A stretch of 64,000 bases of DNA from contig JBAKBP010004321.1 in the NCBI GenBank assembly GCA_037953745.1, positions 1 to 64,000 of the forward strand. Direction: 5' to 3'. Numbering within the stretch: position 1 is the stretch's first letter; each line of letters starts with the position of its first letter. Shown here piece by piece: positions 35,676-46,552 of this stretch. Origin of the DNA: Lithodes maja. Taxonomy: Eukaryota > Arthropoda > Malacostraca > Decapoda > Lithodidae. A program made the position numbers and the translations under genes. The notes beneath the pieces are model-generated. The model saw only the letters and a list, made by a program, of their open reading frames with translations. It ran no database searches and was not told the origin of the DNA.

Positions 35676-35936
35676 TTGAGATGGTTCGGCCATATGGAAC
35701 GTATGGGAAGCGAGAGAATGACTAAGAGGGTGTACGAGAGCGAGGTAGAAGAACAGAGAGGGAGATGTAAACCGAAAGAGAGGTGGAAGGATGGAGTGAG
35801 AAAGTATATGGATGAAGGCGGTGCTGGTTGGGAGGTGGGGCGTCGACTGACTGGGGACAGAGGCGCATGGGGGCGTTTCGTTCGTTGCCACTCCTTCGGG
35901 GATCACGGCGTCAGGCAATAGATAGATAGATAGGAA
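35676..35936 (+). pseudogene. LINE ORF C-terminal fragment with GATA tail (LINE-B relative)
   Basis: About 80 codons resembling the end of LINE-B ORF2: MRWFGHMERMGSERMTKR, KPKERWKDGVRKYM and a final region before TAG at 35919, followed at once by TAGATAGATAGATAGG. Sequence differs substantially from the 16.7-kb copy, so it is a related but distinct family. Upstream parts are missing and no enzyme activity is encoded. Confidence 0.72.
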
Positions 35937-36269
35937 AGGTTATCTGAACTAAGACAAGTTGATGGTGTGTGAGACCCTATTGTAACAGAGAATGGCAAAC
36001 ATCCGCCATATTGGTGCCACTGGTGGTATCAGCCTCTCATTAGAAACACATATATTCATACCAATACTAAAGTTTACATTCGGAACTATGGTATTGGTTA
36101 TTTAGCGTTTTTTTCTTATAAACTAAATTCTACATGAACAAAACCATCATTTCAATCCAGCCAAAAGACCCTCCGGCCCTTCCATCCAAGAAAGAAAAGA
36201 GAAAAGACAAGCTTCTGAAAACCCTTGGTCGTTATAGGGGGGGTTATAGGAGGGGTATTGTTTCTGGAC

Positions 36270-36490
36270 CCTCTTCTCCCTCATGTTTAACCCCTCTAAT
36301 TTTGAAATGTTAAGACCTTTCACCCCATTTCTTTGTCAATAATAGTACCTTTCGTGCCATTTAGTGGTCAATATTTTTCTGGCGAACAATAGCGAGCCTG
36401 TAATTTAGGACAAAAATACATAAATTTATGTCGAAAGGGGGTCTTGTTTTTGATGTCCTTTTTTAAACCTTGGAGGTCTAGGGAGGAAAG
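36270..36490 (-). mobile_element. Family D copy, minus strand
   Basis: Reverse-oriented relative of the neighbour at 36554-36871: it carries CTGGCGAACAATAGCGAGCC (complement of the GCTCGCTATCGCTCGCC segment) and ends near GGAGGTCTAGGGAGGAAAG. With its neighbour it forms a large inverted pair. Confidence 0.7.
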
Positions 36491-36553
36491 TAGACACATA
36501 AATAAATATATATATAAACAATATATCCCCTTCAGGCACATACAAATACTTAA

Positions 36554-36871
36554 GGGGAGGTATTTAGTTTGTTCCCTAGACCTCCATCAAGCTTAAAATT
36601 ACACCCCCTTGAGTCCCTTTCAAGATAAATTTGTAAATTTTTCAGTAGAAAAATGTCCCGGCCGAAGGCCGGTTCCTCTTAAATTACAGGCTCGCTATCG
36701 CTCGCCAGAATAAAATCGACACCTGAATTGCACGAAAGGTCTTAATATGGGATGAAAGTTCTTAAAATCGCTAAACTAATGGGGCAAACGTTTTATAATA
36801 TCAAAAGCAATGGGGCTAAACCTGAGGGAGAAAGGGGTCAAGAAAAAAATCCCTCGAGTGGACATCTCCCC
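36554..36871 (+). mobile_element. Family D: complete TTAA-flanked element
   Basis: 318 bp between TTAA at 36550-36553 and 36872-36875, with short inverted ends GGGGAGGT / GGGGAGAT. It contains the palindrome CCGGCCGAAGGCCGG and GCTATCGCTCGCC. It has no gene. It serves as the uninterrupted reference for the copy split by BEL-1. Confidence 0.72.
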
Positions 36872-37111
36872 TTAAAGCTAATACATGAGGAAAGGAGGGA
36901 TAGGAACGGAAAACCCCAGTCAGAGGATGTAAGCTACATAAACTGTACAATACAGAGAATACATACAACAGTCTCAATATCACACACTTCTCAGAATTTA
37001 CTTTATCATTCAACTGCTATTTCCATACTGTTTCACTCTTACACCCACATAATTGCATTAACTTCAATGGAAGATTTAAAGAATAGCTAAAGTAACCCTA
37101 ATAGTTAACTG

Positions 37112-37182
37112 TCTTGATAGTGTAATGCATAAGAGCGCGGAATTTCGATGTGAGTATCCTAGGTTCGAGTTCCTGGAGTGTA
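37112..37182 (+). repeat. tRNA-like sequence (probable SINE head)
   Basis: Plus strand: TAGTGTAATGCATAAGAGCGC followed by B-box-like AGGTTCGAGTTCCTGG. Pairing is imperfect. Confidence 0.45.
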
Positions 37183-37504
37183 TTTGTTGATTTCATTAAT
37201 TGAGTTTAGAGGTGAAGTTGGTTGGTGGACAAAAAAACATAATAATACTGACAGACACTTCCTGAAATTACTAACATCGTCTGGAGGTAGTCAGGATGAA
37301 ACATAAGTTGGCTCTACCAGTTGGTATGCCACATTAAATACATTGTATGTATTTAAAAACATTCATTTTCAGTTAGTTTGGTGGAAAATAATGGCATACA
37401 CAGAAAAGAAAAGGAAGTGTACTATTCCTTGCAGTATCATAATGCCTTTCTTCATATTATTTAGGCTAACATTTATTATACTTAAAGGGTAAATGGTTAT
37501 ACCT

Positions 37505-37805
37505 GTATTTCTCAATTGACTTGGTCCCTAGACGTCTTTCCTAAGCTGAATAAAATCGTCTAATTTTAGCCAGAATAAAAAAAAATCCTTGATTACCGAA
37601 AGCGTTAACCCCTACTGTACAGGCGACGTCTCTATAATATTATTCTAGCTATATTTAGACGATTTGGTGCAGTTTAAGAAGGATCTGTGGTAGTACAAAG
37701 GGTTAAGTGAGATGGAACGAAGCTGGTTCATATCTGGAGGACTGTTTTGAACTGAATAAAATCGTCTAATAGTAGCCAGAATAAAGTTAAAATGATATTA
37801 CCGGT
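37505..37805. mobile_element. MITE-A fragments, two abutting copies
   Basis: 37505-37604 looks like a right half (AAAATCGTCTAATTTTAGCCAG). 37605 onwards begins TTAACCCCTACTGTAC and contains AGCTATATTTAGACGATTT, then the inverted core AAAATCGTCTAATAGTAGCC near 37762. The expected right end after ACCGGTATA is missing. Confidence 0.65.
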
Positions 37806-37833
37806 ATACATAAATACATAAAACATACATAAA

Positions 37834-37991
37834 ATGTTAAGACTGAGTGCTCCACACATACGTGCAGTTTCAGTCTCTTGTCCTAATGGCAGCGTTCCAG
37901 GCAACCCTGTCAAGTTTTTTAATTTGAGATCGGCACGTATAGTCCGATCCCAATTCTTCCTCGGTCCACCCCTTGGTTGTTTCACAACCAC
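37834..37991 (-). pseudogene. Possible LINE ORF C-terminal fragment
   Basis: Minus-strand frame with GGPRKNWDRTIRADLK, similar in style to the GRPRKxW...DL segment at the end of many LINE ORF2 proteins. The following text does not conserve the usual DRxxWR box. It directly abuts LINE-A copy 2. Weak. Confidence 0.35.
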
Positions 37992-40633
37992 TTACCTTAA
38001 GGCAGTGCAAGACTGCATACCAGTGAAAATACGGCGTTCAGGCCATAATGATAAGCCCAAATGGTGGAATAAAGATATTTCAGACTGTCTGCTTGCTAAA
38101 AAATGTGCTAATGATAGATTAAAATCCTCACAAAATGACGAAGAACGGGTGAAATTTGTAGAGTTACGACGCAAATCTAAACAGTTAATTAAGCAAAGTA
38201 AAAATACCCTGGAGTTACATGTTGCGAATCAAAGTAAAACAAACCCGAATAAATTCTATAGTTATATCAGAAAGAAAAAAGTAGTTACTTCAACTGTTGG
38301 ACCGTTAGTCGATGAAAATGGAGAATACACCAAAGACGAAGTACAAATGAGTAATGCCCTCAATACCTTCTTTACATCAGTTTTTACAACCGAAGACCTC
38401 AGTGATATCCCTACACCATCGCCGATTCAGATTGATAATTCAGATGTTCTAAGAAATATCACCGTTACAGAGAGAGAAGTATTGAATTGTTTAGATAAAC
38501 TCAAGGTAAATAAAACGCCTGGACCTGATACAATCTCGCCTAGAGTTCTAAAGGAAGCTAAGGATGAGCTCTCCAAACCACTGACATTGCTATTCAATGA
38601 ATCCTTGCAGTCTGGGACTATGCCTGATCAGTGGAAGCTAGCCAACGTAACACCGATATTCAAAAAAGGCAGCAAATCTCTACCCAGTAACTAGCGTCCA
38701 ATTAGCTTAACCTCAATTGTATGTAAAATGCTAGAAACGGTCATAAAAGACAGACTCGTAAATCACTTAGAGGCAAATAACTTACTTAAAGATACTCAAC
38801 ATGGCTTTCGTAAAAAACGTTCCTGTTTAACAAACCTCTTAGACTTCTTCCACGATATCCTCAACCTCTACGATGAGAGTAAAGCTGTAGATATTATATA
38901 CCTTGATTTTCAAAAGGCCTTTGACAAAGTTCCCCACAAACGTTTACTGCTAAAACTAAAAGCGCATGGAATACAAGACGGTGTGTTGAAATGGATAGAA
39001 AAATGGCTCAGCGACAGAAAGCAAAGAGTAGTCATAAACGGTAAGGCATCTAAATGGACCAATGTAAGTAGCGGGGTACTCCAGGTATCGGTACTAGGAC
39101 CAATTCTCTTTCTAATTTACATCAACGACATAGATGAGGGTCTCACCTGTACAATCTCAAAATTTGCTGACGATACAAAAATTGCAAATAGCGTACTCTC
39201 GAAAGAATAACTTGACGATATGCAACACAATCTAGATAAGTTGTCATGTTGGGCCCAAATTTGGCAAATGAGTTTCAATGCGGATAAATGTAAAGTACTA
39301 CATATCGGATACCTAAATGAGAAAGCAAACTATTCGATGAATGGCACTCAGCTTAAGAATGTAAACAGAGAAACCGATCTGGGAGTAACAATATCGAGTA
39401 ACCTAAAACCGAGTCAACAATGTTCAGAAGTTGTTAAGAAGGCAAACAAAATAATTGGCTTTATAGGCAGGTCATTTGAGCATAAATCCAAAAAAGTTAT
39501 CCTAACCCTTTACAATTCCTTAGTCCGCCCTCTTCTGGAATACTGCGTTCAATCCTGGTGCCCTTATTACCAAAAAGATATAAACAAGCTAGACCGAGTT
39601 CAACGTAGAGTTACCAAAATTATACCTAGCCTAAAGAACAAACCATACGAAGACCGTCTTAGAGAAGTAAATCTATTTCCTTTAACCCAGCATAGATTAA
39701 CCCGGCAAGCGTGATAGGCCTCACGGAAGGCTTCCTATAGGGAACGCGATAGGCCTCACGGAAGCAAGACCATAAAAAAAGCTTTCCAAAAAAAAAAGGG
39801 CTTATCAAAACAAAGGAATTTGTCTCTAGGTGAGATAATTCCCCTCCAGTACTCATCCATGTAAATCTCACCCACCCCCCTCCCCTCCTTCCCCACCTTA
39901 TTCCCCCCTCCCTCCCCTCCTCAATTATCACCTATTTTCCCTCTTATTATCATCATTTATCGGTTATTTTTCTCTCCCGCGATAATGTAGCACAAGTGGG
40001 TTGCAGAAAAGATCGTTATGTAACACCCAGACACCGGCCCACACCGCCCCGCTCGTCTCAGTTACCTCACAGACAGCGAGAGAGGAGGGTTGCCTGTGGC
40101 TCTCTCTCGCCTGAGATTATGACCGGGTGGCCAATATCTTCGTTTTTCACCACCCAAATGCTTTTCCCACTTATTTTAGCACTCTTGAAGGTTCATATAT
40201 ACATCATATATGTAAAATAAAAGCATACCGAAAACAAATAATGCTCAATATTGTAAATATAACGAATTCTGTCAGAATCCAAGGCTAGAAATTCACAAAT
40301 AACTACCCTAGCCCCTAGGTCTATTTAGCGCTTGTCAGGTTAAGAGGTGACTTAATTTAAGTGTTCAAAATCATCAAAGGCATCGACAATGTGGACTGTA
40401 GTAAGTACTTCACTATCGACCAATCTAATTACACGTGGGGAAACGGTTGCAAAATTATTGGTAAATCTTTTAACTCACACGAATCTAAGAATTTCTTCTT
40501 CAATCGAGTTGTCAACTTGTGGAATGGGCTTCCCCGAAACATTATAGACTGCATCACCGTGGATTCATTTAAACTCCGCGTAGACAAATATCTCGCATCA
40601 AACCCGCGACTGACTGCGTTTGTAAATGAATAA
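37992..40633 (+). pseudogene. LINE-A copy 2, RT ORF with stops and an insertion
   Basis: Same family as 12240-13745 but extends about 170 codons further upstream, showing the linker between endonuclease and RT (KPKWWNKDISDCLLAKK, NKFYSYIRKKK). RT motifs are LDFQKAFDKVP and FADDTKI; the GVPQGS box reads GVLQVS. Lesions relative to copy 1: TAT to TAG at 38692-38694, CAA to TAA at 39208-39210, and a 639-bp insertion at 39701-40339 near the end of the ORF. The C-terminus resumes at 40344 and stops at 40631. The 3' UTR is 40634-40855 and ends with the same CCTTTGTAC repeat but has no (CT)n tract. Confidence 0.92.
39701..40339. mobile_element. MITE-B: 639-bp TTAA element inserted in LINE-A copy 2
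   Basis: TTAA flanks both sides (39697-39700, 40340-40343), and copy 1 has a single TTAA at the same codon (13452-13455), giving an exact empty site. Ends are inverted: CCCGGCAAGCG and, reverse-complemented, CCTGACAAGCG. Inside, GATAGGCCTCACGGAAG occurs twice near 39713-39765; the rest is C-rich then AT-rich and non-coding. Target site and ends fit a non-autonomous piggyBac-type element. Confidence 0.88.
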
Positions 40634-40856
40634 CTTTATTTTATCCCCCTCTCAGTTACTAACCCATCTGTCCCCTACTAACTTCCTAATCCTGCCACGG
40701 ACATTTGTTCCAGGGCAGTAGTTCCCTTTCCAATGTTCCCTTACCCACTCTAAACCACTGTTTGGACACTTGATCCTCAGTGTTTTGGAGGACAAGCAGC
40801 CTAGAAGGGTCACTAGACCTGTTGTTGCTTGATTTCCTTTGTACTCCTTTGTACAA

Positions 40857-41351
40857 TCACAGACCTGCATCTTTTCACCCAATTTTGTTCATCCAATATC
40901 TCCACATGCCCATACCATCCCAGTCTACTTGTACGCATCTCCTCGCTAATAATCTTTATACCTAAACGTCTCCTCAGCTCATCATTTGTTCTTCTATCCT
41001 GCATCTTGGCCCCACACATCCATCTCACCATTCTCATCACATTACGTTCCATTCTGTTGACATCCTCTACTTTAACGGCCCATGTTTCTGAGGCATATGT
41101 CATTGCACTTCTAACACAAGAGACATACACCTTTCCCTTCAGGGGGAGAGGCATTCTTTTCATGGTAAGAATTGGCAGCAGTTCTCTGTACTTCTGCCAC
41201 ATCTAATACTAGGGACATTGGCAGCCTCGGCCCCACCACCGGCAGAGATGGTATCTCCTAGGTAACAAAACTTGTCCACCAGTTCCAATGACTCATTTCC
41301 AAGATTCACAGCTACAGGATCATCATTTAACACAAGCTCGTCCTTGCACAC
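40857..41351 (-). pseudogene. LINE ORF fragment, minus strand
   Basis: Minus strand from 41351: KFCYLGDTISAGGGAE, then a frame change near 41190, then LKGKVYVSCVRSAMTYASET and SRLGWYGHVEILDEQNWVKR. This is the post-RT region of a LINE protein, distinct from LINE-A and LINE-B in sequence. Both ends are truncated, and its right end (plus-strand 40857) abuts the 3' end of LINE-A copy 2. Confidence 0.75.
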
Positions 41352-41499
41352 TACGTACTCAAGGTTGTTAGTATTATACTCACTTCCTGGCCAGGGTAGG
41401 AGTCAGCAAGCCGGCTCCCACTGCAAATATAAAGCAATTATTAACAAATGTATTGTTTTGAACAATTATGCAACTTTTATAATTATATATGTAAACAAT

Positions 41500-41504
41500 A
41501 TACA

Positions 41505-41562
<58 letters not shown>

Positions 41563-41582
41563 TATATATATATATATATATG
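41500..41582. repeat. (TA)n microsatellite
   Basis: Two TA tracts separated by CAGTATA; the sequence is self-complementary. Confidence 0.95.
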
Positions 41583-41928
41583 GTGGCGCATATAATTTGG
41601 TCATCCAGCTAGAAGAAGTGGGCAATGGTGCATTTATATTCATTTATGTACCAAAGCAGTAAGCTGTGTGGTATGTCCTATTATTATTTTGCTTGAATAA
41701 GCAATACTTTCACAGCCATTAACTTTATTTCCTTTTATAATGCCCCATTAAATGCAAAATAGGTAGTATAAACTACTGGTATTTAATTAAGTTGCATTAC
41801 AAATATACGATTATACATCATGATAAGTACAAGACGAAATACACATAATAATAGTGTATTGTCTTTACGTTTTAGGCGAGTTTTGATTATTTTCATAATA
41901 TTTCCACAGTTTAACACATTTGCATTAA

Positions 41929-42141
41929 CCCCTTATAATTCTTTACCGGCAACGTATTCATAATTTGATTTCAGCTGTATTTAGACGATTTTATGAAGCT
42001 TAGGAAGTATATATGGACGCTAAAATGACTAATTGAGATGGTTTGTAGCCTCTTTATGGGTAGACGTCCTTCCCAAGCTGAATATAATCAAGTAAGGATT
42101 GTCAGAATATAATAAAAAGTACATCACCGGTACAGAAAGGG
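41929..42141. mobile_element. MITE-A, complete copy
   Basis: 213 bp between TTAA at 41925-41928 and 42142-42145. Ends CCCCTTATAATTCTTTACCGG (degenerate) and, reverse-complemented, CCCTTTCTGTACCGGTG. The interior carries CAGCTGTATTTAGACGATTT in one orientation and a degraded counterpart in the other, so the element is a loose foldback. Non-coding. Confidence 0.72.
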
Positions 42142-42597
42142 TTAAGTAGACACAAACGTCCACAGGACGATTTTGTTCTTAAAATCGTTGTAAGTTCCCT
42201 GTTTTCCGATATATCGAACTTATAATAGAGCATATTCGGTTTGTGTGTGATACCATCTATAATTATCACGTCACTCAAAAAAAGTAGGCTATGTTATAGT
42301 TTGGTATATCAGAAATTAAGAAACTTAAAAAAAATTGAAAACGCCATCGTCTTCTGAGCGTATGTATCTTCTTAATGCAAATCTTTTGAACTATCGAAAA
42401 CTAATCAAAATAATCAAAATACCGTAAAATACAAGTGAATGACCTTGTATTGAGCATACTTCATCTTAAGCTCAACATCATTAATAAATGTGTTATTTGT
42501 AATATAAAATATCCATAGGACGGACCACGCAGCCTAATGCTTGGCTAAATAAATGTATAGAAAGGCAACGGTTCCAATTTCTGCCAGATAGGTAACC

Positions 42598-43438
42598 AAA
42601 ATCTCGGAGTGAAAGTAAAAAGTGCACTGTATCAAGGAATTGTTGTGCCAACAGTGATGCACGGGGCTGAGACATGGGCTCTGAAGAAAAAGGAGAAAAG
42701 AGGGCTGGATGTGATGGAGATGAGCTACTTGAGGAGTATGTGTGGAGTTACTCGTAGAGACAGATTGAGGAATGAAGAGATACGTAGGAGAGTGGGGCAG
42801 CAGGAACATTTATCAGCCAGAGTGGACAGAAGGGTGCTGAGCTGGTATGGTCATGTTGAACGAATGGGAGATGAAAGGCTTACAAAGAGAATATGTGAGT
42901 CAGGTACAAGGGGAGATAGAAGGGCAGGAAGACCCCCATTGAGATGGAGAGACTGTGTAAGAAAGGCTTTGGATGATAGAGGAATGACTATAGATCAGGC
43001 AGGGGAAGTGGTGGTGGACAGGAGTGAATGGAGAATGCTTGTGAATAGTTGAATGAACACGTGGTCATTTGGAGTAAGGGGTCGGGTGCAAGTTGGACTA
43101 GATAATAGTCCATCAGGCGCCTGGCCCGGGGAGACGATTAATATGAAGGGTGCGCCTGGAAGTGTGGTGGGAGGGCTTGTGGCTTTGGCTCCGCTGCATG
43201 TCTGCCTGCCGAGATCGGAACCTCTCCGGGTGGTCGGGGGCCGGGGAGTGCTGGAGCGACCTTGGTGACCCTGGTCTCTGGGTTTTCTCCTGGGTGACCT
43301 GGATGTGTGTGAGTTTGTGCTTTTTGTCTGTGTTTATTTGTTGTTTTATGTTGTTTTTTAGTTTTCCCTGTTCTTGCTCTGTCTTGAGTCGGCTACCCCA
43401 AAATGGGGATTGGACCTGAGCATGTAGATAGATAGATA
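42598..43438 (+). mobile_element. LINE-B copy 2, 5'-truncated, GATA tail
   Basis: Begins AAATCTCGGAGTG, the same base at which homology starts in copy 1 (16708), and ends GGGGATTGGACCTGAG plus three GATA-type units. The tail is then interrupted by the TA-flanked hairpin element at 43439. Confidence 0.88.
42600..43052 (+). pseudogene. LINE-B ORF2 C-terminal fragment, copy 2
   Basis: About 150 codons nearly identical to 16705-17160: TVMHGAETWALKKKEK, SYLRSMCGVTRRDRL, WYGHVERMGDERLTK, PPLRWRDCVRKAL and a TGA stop at 43050. Changes relative to copy 1 are few (for example Y to H near 42660 and C to Y near 42727). There is no RT core and no native start. Confidence 0.85.
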
Positions 43439-43727
43439 GGAAAAGAAGGATCCCCATTTTGATCAATTTATTTTCAAACTTGCAATATTTTGGACGGTCG
43501 TCCATCATCAGGCTACACACGTGATCCTATAATATTTTTTATAGATAATATAATATAATAATATAATAATTTTAATAGATAAATTTTAGATCCTTCCTAT
43601 GCTGAATTTAAAAATCTGTGTATTCATTCATTTATAGGATCACGTGTGTAGAGCCTGATGATGGACGACCGTCCGAAATATTCCAAGTTTGAAAATAAAT
43701 TGATCAAAATGGGGATCTTTGTTTTCC
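43439..43727. mobile_element. TA-flanked hairpin element (Tc1/mariner-like MITE)
   Basis: 289 bp with inverted arms of about 95 bp: left GGAAAAGAAGGATCCCCATT and, from the right, GGAAAACAAAGATCCCCATT, both continuing through GACGGTCGTCCATCATCAGG. TA lies on each side (43437-43438, 43728-43729). It landed in the GATA tail of LINE-B copy 2. Non-coding loop of about 100 bp. Confidence 0.82.
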
Positions 43728-43744
43728 TAGTAACCTTATTTTTA

Positions 43745-43795
43745 ATATAAATAATAATAATAATAATATATATATATATATACCGGTATATACAG

Positions 43796-43870
<75 letters not shown>
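43745..43870. repeat. (TA)n microsatellite
   Basis: Begins with AATAATAATA and becomes TATA repeats, broken by ACCGGTATATACAGTATATATAAA. Confidence 0.95.
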
Positions 43871-44011
43871 TTATATACACTGTGTGTATGCTGGAGTAAA
43901 TAATACAATTATAGCCTATATAGGTTTGAGTATAAAGGAGAGACTTACTAAGGAGGACTGCCAGCCACATCTTGTCCACCAACACAACCCTGGAATATAC
44001 ACACATTATGT

Positions 44012-44092
44012 TAAGGGGGGTCATCGTTATTTTAAGGGGGGTCATCGTTATTTTAAGGGGGGTCATCGTTATTTTAAGGGGGGTCATCGTTT
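44012..44092 (+). repeat. 21-bp tandem repeat, 4 copies
   Basis: Unit TTAAGGGGGGTCATCGTTATT, four copies. The TTAAGGGG start resembles the family D terminus. Confidence 0.92.
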
Positions 44093-44111
44093 TGTTTTGT
44101 ATCTTTCTCTC

Positions 44112-44914
44112 CTTTTATCTCTTTCCCTGGTTTGTATCTATTCGGCCCCATTCAGCCAACTGTTTTATCTCTTTCCCTGGTTTGTATCTATTCGGCCCCA
44201 TTCAGCCAACTGTTTTATCTCTTTCCCTGGTTTGTATCTATTCGGCCCCATTCAGCCAACTGTTTTATCTCTTTCCCTGGTTTGTATCTATTCGGCCCCA
44301 TTCAGCCAACTGTTTTATCTCTTTCCCTGGTTTGTATCTATTCGGACCCATTCAGCCAACTGTTTTATCTCTTTCCCTGGTTTGTATCTATTCGGCCCCA
44401 TTCAGCCAACTGTTTTATCTCTTTCCCTGGTTTGTATCTATTCGGACCCATTCAGCCAACTGTTTTATCTCTTTCCCTGGTTTGTATCTATTCGGCCCCA
44501 TTCAGCCAACTGTTTTATCTCTTTCCCTGGTTTGTATCTATTCGGACCCATTCAGCCAACTGTTTTATCTCTTTCCCTGGTTTGTATCTATTCGGCCCCA
44601 TTCAGCCAACTGTTTTATCTCTTTCCCTGGTTTGTATCTATTCGGACCCATTCAGCCAACTGTTTTATCTCTTTCCCTGGTTTGTATCTATTCGGACCCA
44701 TTCAGCCAACTGTTTTATCTCTTTCCCTGGTTTGTATCTATTCGGCCCCATTCAGCCAACTGTTTTATCTCTTTCCCTGGTTTGTATCTATTCGGACCCA
44801 TTCAGCCAACTGTTTTATCTCTTTCCCTGGTTTGTATCTATTCGGACCCATTCAGCCAACTGTTTTATCTCTTTCCCTGGTTTGTATCTATTCGGCCCCA
44901 TTCAGCCAACTGTT
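44112..44914 (+). repeat. 50-bp tandem repeat, 16 copies
   Basis: Unit contains CCCTGGTTTGTATCTATTCG and CCCATTCAGCCAACTGTTTT. Units differ almost only at one base (CGGCCCC or CGGACCC): the first four are C, later ones mix A and C. All three forward frames are open, so long PWFVSIRPHSANCF-type frames appear, but this follows from the period and lack of stops. Confidence 0.97.
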
Positions 44915-45200
44915 TTAATATGTTTATCCCCATCCAAGTGTCGATTTCTTCCTGGCGAGCGATAGCGAGCCAGCATTGTATGGAGAAATCCGGCTTCGCC
45001 TGAGACATTTTTCGATCGAAAAATTTACAAATTTAGCTTTCTGTCAAAACAAAATATATATATACTGTATATGCTGGCTGGCTACCGCTCGCCAGGAAAA
45101 TATTGACACCTGGATGGGGGTAAACGTCTTAAAACAGTAAGCTGAATGGGGCCGAATGGATAAAAGCCAAAGAGAGAGGAAGAGAAAGAGAAAAAAAGCG
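44866..45200. mobile_element. Foldback element related to family D, source of the 50-bp array
   Basis: Left arm (about 44880-44990): the last 50-bp unit, then ATATGTTTATCCCCATCCAAG and CTGGCGAGCGATAGCGAGCC. Right arm (about 45072-45190) is its complement: GCTACCGCTCGCCAGG, ACACCTGGATGGGGGTAAAC, AGTAAGCTGAATGGGGCCGA, AAAGCCAAAGAGAGAGG. The right arm holds only one copy of the 50-bp segment. The loop contains TTTTTCGATCGAAAAA. Confidence 0.75.
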
Positions 45201-45228
45201 AGGTGGGCTCCCTTAGCAACATAGCATA

Positions 45229-45540
45229 TTGTTGTATCTTATGCATAGTGTTGTGTATATGTATATGTGTTATAATGTGTATTATGTCAGTGGTGTTGTT
45301 GTGTGTGTGTGTGTGTATCTGTCAAGTGTTGTGTGTATGTGTATGTATAACTGTTATTATGTGTATGTTAGTGTTGTGTGTATGTGTATGTGTAAGTGTT
45401 ATTATGTGTATGTATACAAATTATTATGTGTATGTATACGAATTATTATGTGTACATGGAAGAGTTGATGTGTGTTTATCTTTATGTAAGTAATATTATG
45501 TGTATGTGTATGTGTATCTGGTGGTGTGTATATATATGTA
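45229..45540. repeat. Degenerate TGTATG/TG-rich minisatellite
   Basis: Irregular repeats of GTGTATGTGTATGTG and ATTATGTGTATGTATAC. No stable period. Confidence 0.85.
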
Positions 45541-45567
45541 AGAGCAAATAAACTAATGAAAGCATTA

Positions 45568-45642
45568 TGGTCCTTCTGGAATTCGAACTCGGGACACCAC
45601 ACCCAGAACATAAGCATCTAAACCATTACACCACCACCACAG
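45568..45642 (-). repeat. tRNA-like sequence (probable SINE head or tRNA pseudogene)
   Basis: Minus strand, 75 nt: A-box-like GTGTAATGGTTTAGATGC and B-box-like CGAGTTCGAATTCC at tRNA spacing. Confidence 0.5.
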
Positions 45643-45932
45643 TTATACAATACACACAAATATCTGTTGAGGAGATGAAGACAAACAATATGGTCTATAG
45701 GATCTCATGTTACACTCTAAATAATTATAGGTATGAACAGGGTATGCAAAGTGTCCATTATAGTTTACCCTTCTACTGGTATATGTTAGTAGTATTTATC
45801 ATACATAATACATGTATAGAGAGGCATATCACCATCACTATACCCTAATCTATTATATTCTATAATTATACTCAGACACATTCCACACCTTTCCTATTTG
45901 TTTTTATTTTTTTCCCCTCTTTTTTTTTTGGG

Positions 45933-46075
45933 GGGGGGGGGGACTCAAGAAAGAGCCAGAATAGGGACAACACAACAGAAAACAATTAACACATAAACAC
46001 AAAATACAAATTCACACACATCTACTGTAAGTCATCCAGGAGAAGACCCAGAGACCAGGGTCACCAAGATCCCTA
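45933..46075 (-). mobile_element. LINE-B 3' UTR fragment, minus strand
   Basis: On the minus strand it reads GGTGACCCTGGTCTCTGGGT, TTCTCCTGG and later TTTCTTGAGTC, in the same order as 17367-17500. The GATA tail is absent; a run of G and T homopolymers lies at its end (45920-45943). Confidence 0.75.
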
Positions 46076-46342
46076 TACCCAGAAATTGGATATACCTCTC
46101 TCACATAAATTTCATATACTCTAGTGGAGACCATCTTGACTTCCTACCCAGAGTCTCAACTTCAAGTCCCGCTCAGGCTTGAAGTTTTTTTACTAGCCCT
46201 GGTTACTACCATCTCCCTTGAGCAAAGGTATGGATAATAGTCTGTCAGTAATATAGTATGTTCACTATTGTTTAGTATGTCTGGGGCTATTGAATCTTGA
46301 AACGAGGGTTAGATAGAAGATGGCTCTTAAAACCCGGGAGCT

Positions 46343-46402
46343 GCGGGGAGACTCTTAAGAGTTCCCCCGGCGGACTGCGGGGAGACTCTTAAGAGCAGAG
46401 CT
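46343..46402 (+). repeat. Direct repeat upstream of pB2
   Basis: CTGCGGGGAGACTCTTAAGAG occurs twice, 35 bp apart, with the palindrome CTCTTAAGAG in each. It may be a subterminal repeat of pB2, but no matching right end was found. Confidence 0.6.
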
Positions 46403-46552
46403 TTTGAACGTGTACCAAAACCGCGCGTTTATAGCCAGGCGGCTGAAAATTGGTGTGGGTATAGTACTACATGTCAACTCTCGACACCACCCCGCCAAAC
46501 GCTGGCTCCGCACTCGTCGAAGCACCACCGCGCCAGTAACCACGCACTAGTC

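Noticed and set aside
43884..45003. Three overlapping frames of 277-344 codons with repeats such as LSLVCIYSAPFSQLF, resembling a membrane protein
   Set aside because: All three forward frames of the 50-bp array are open, which reflects a lack of stops in the unit, not a gene.
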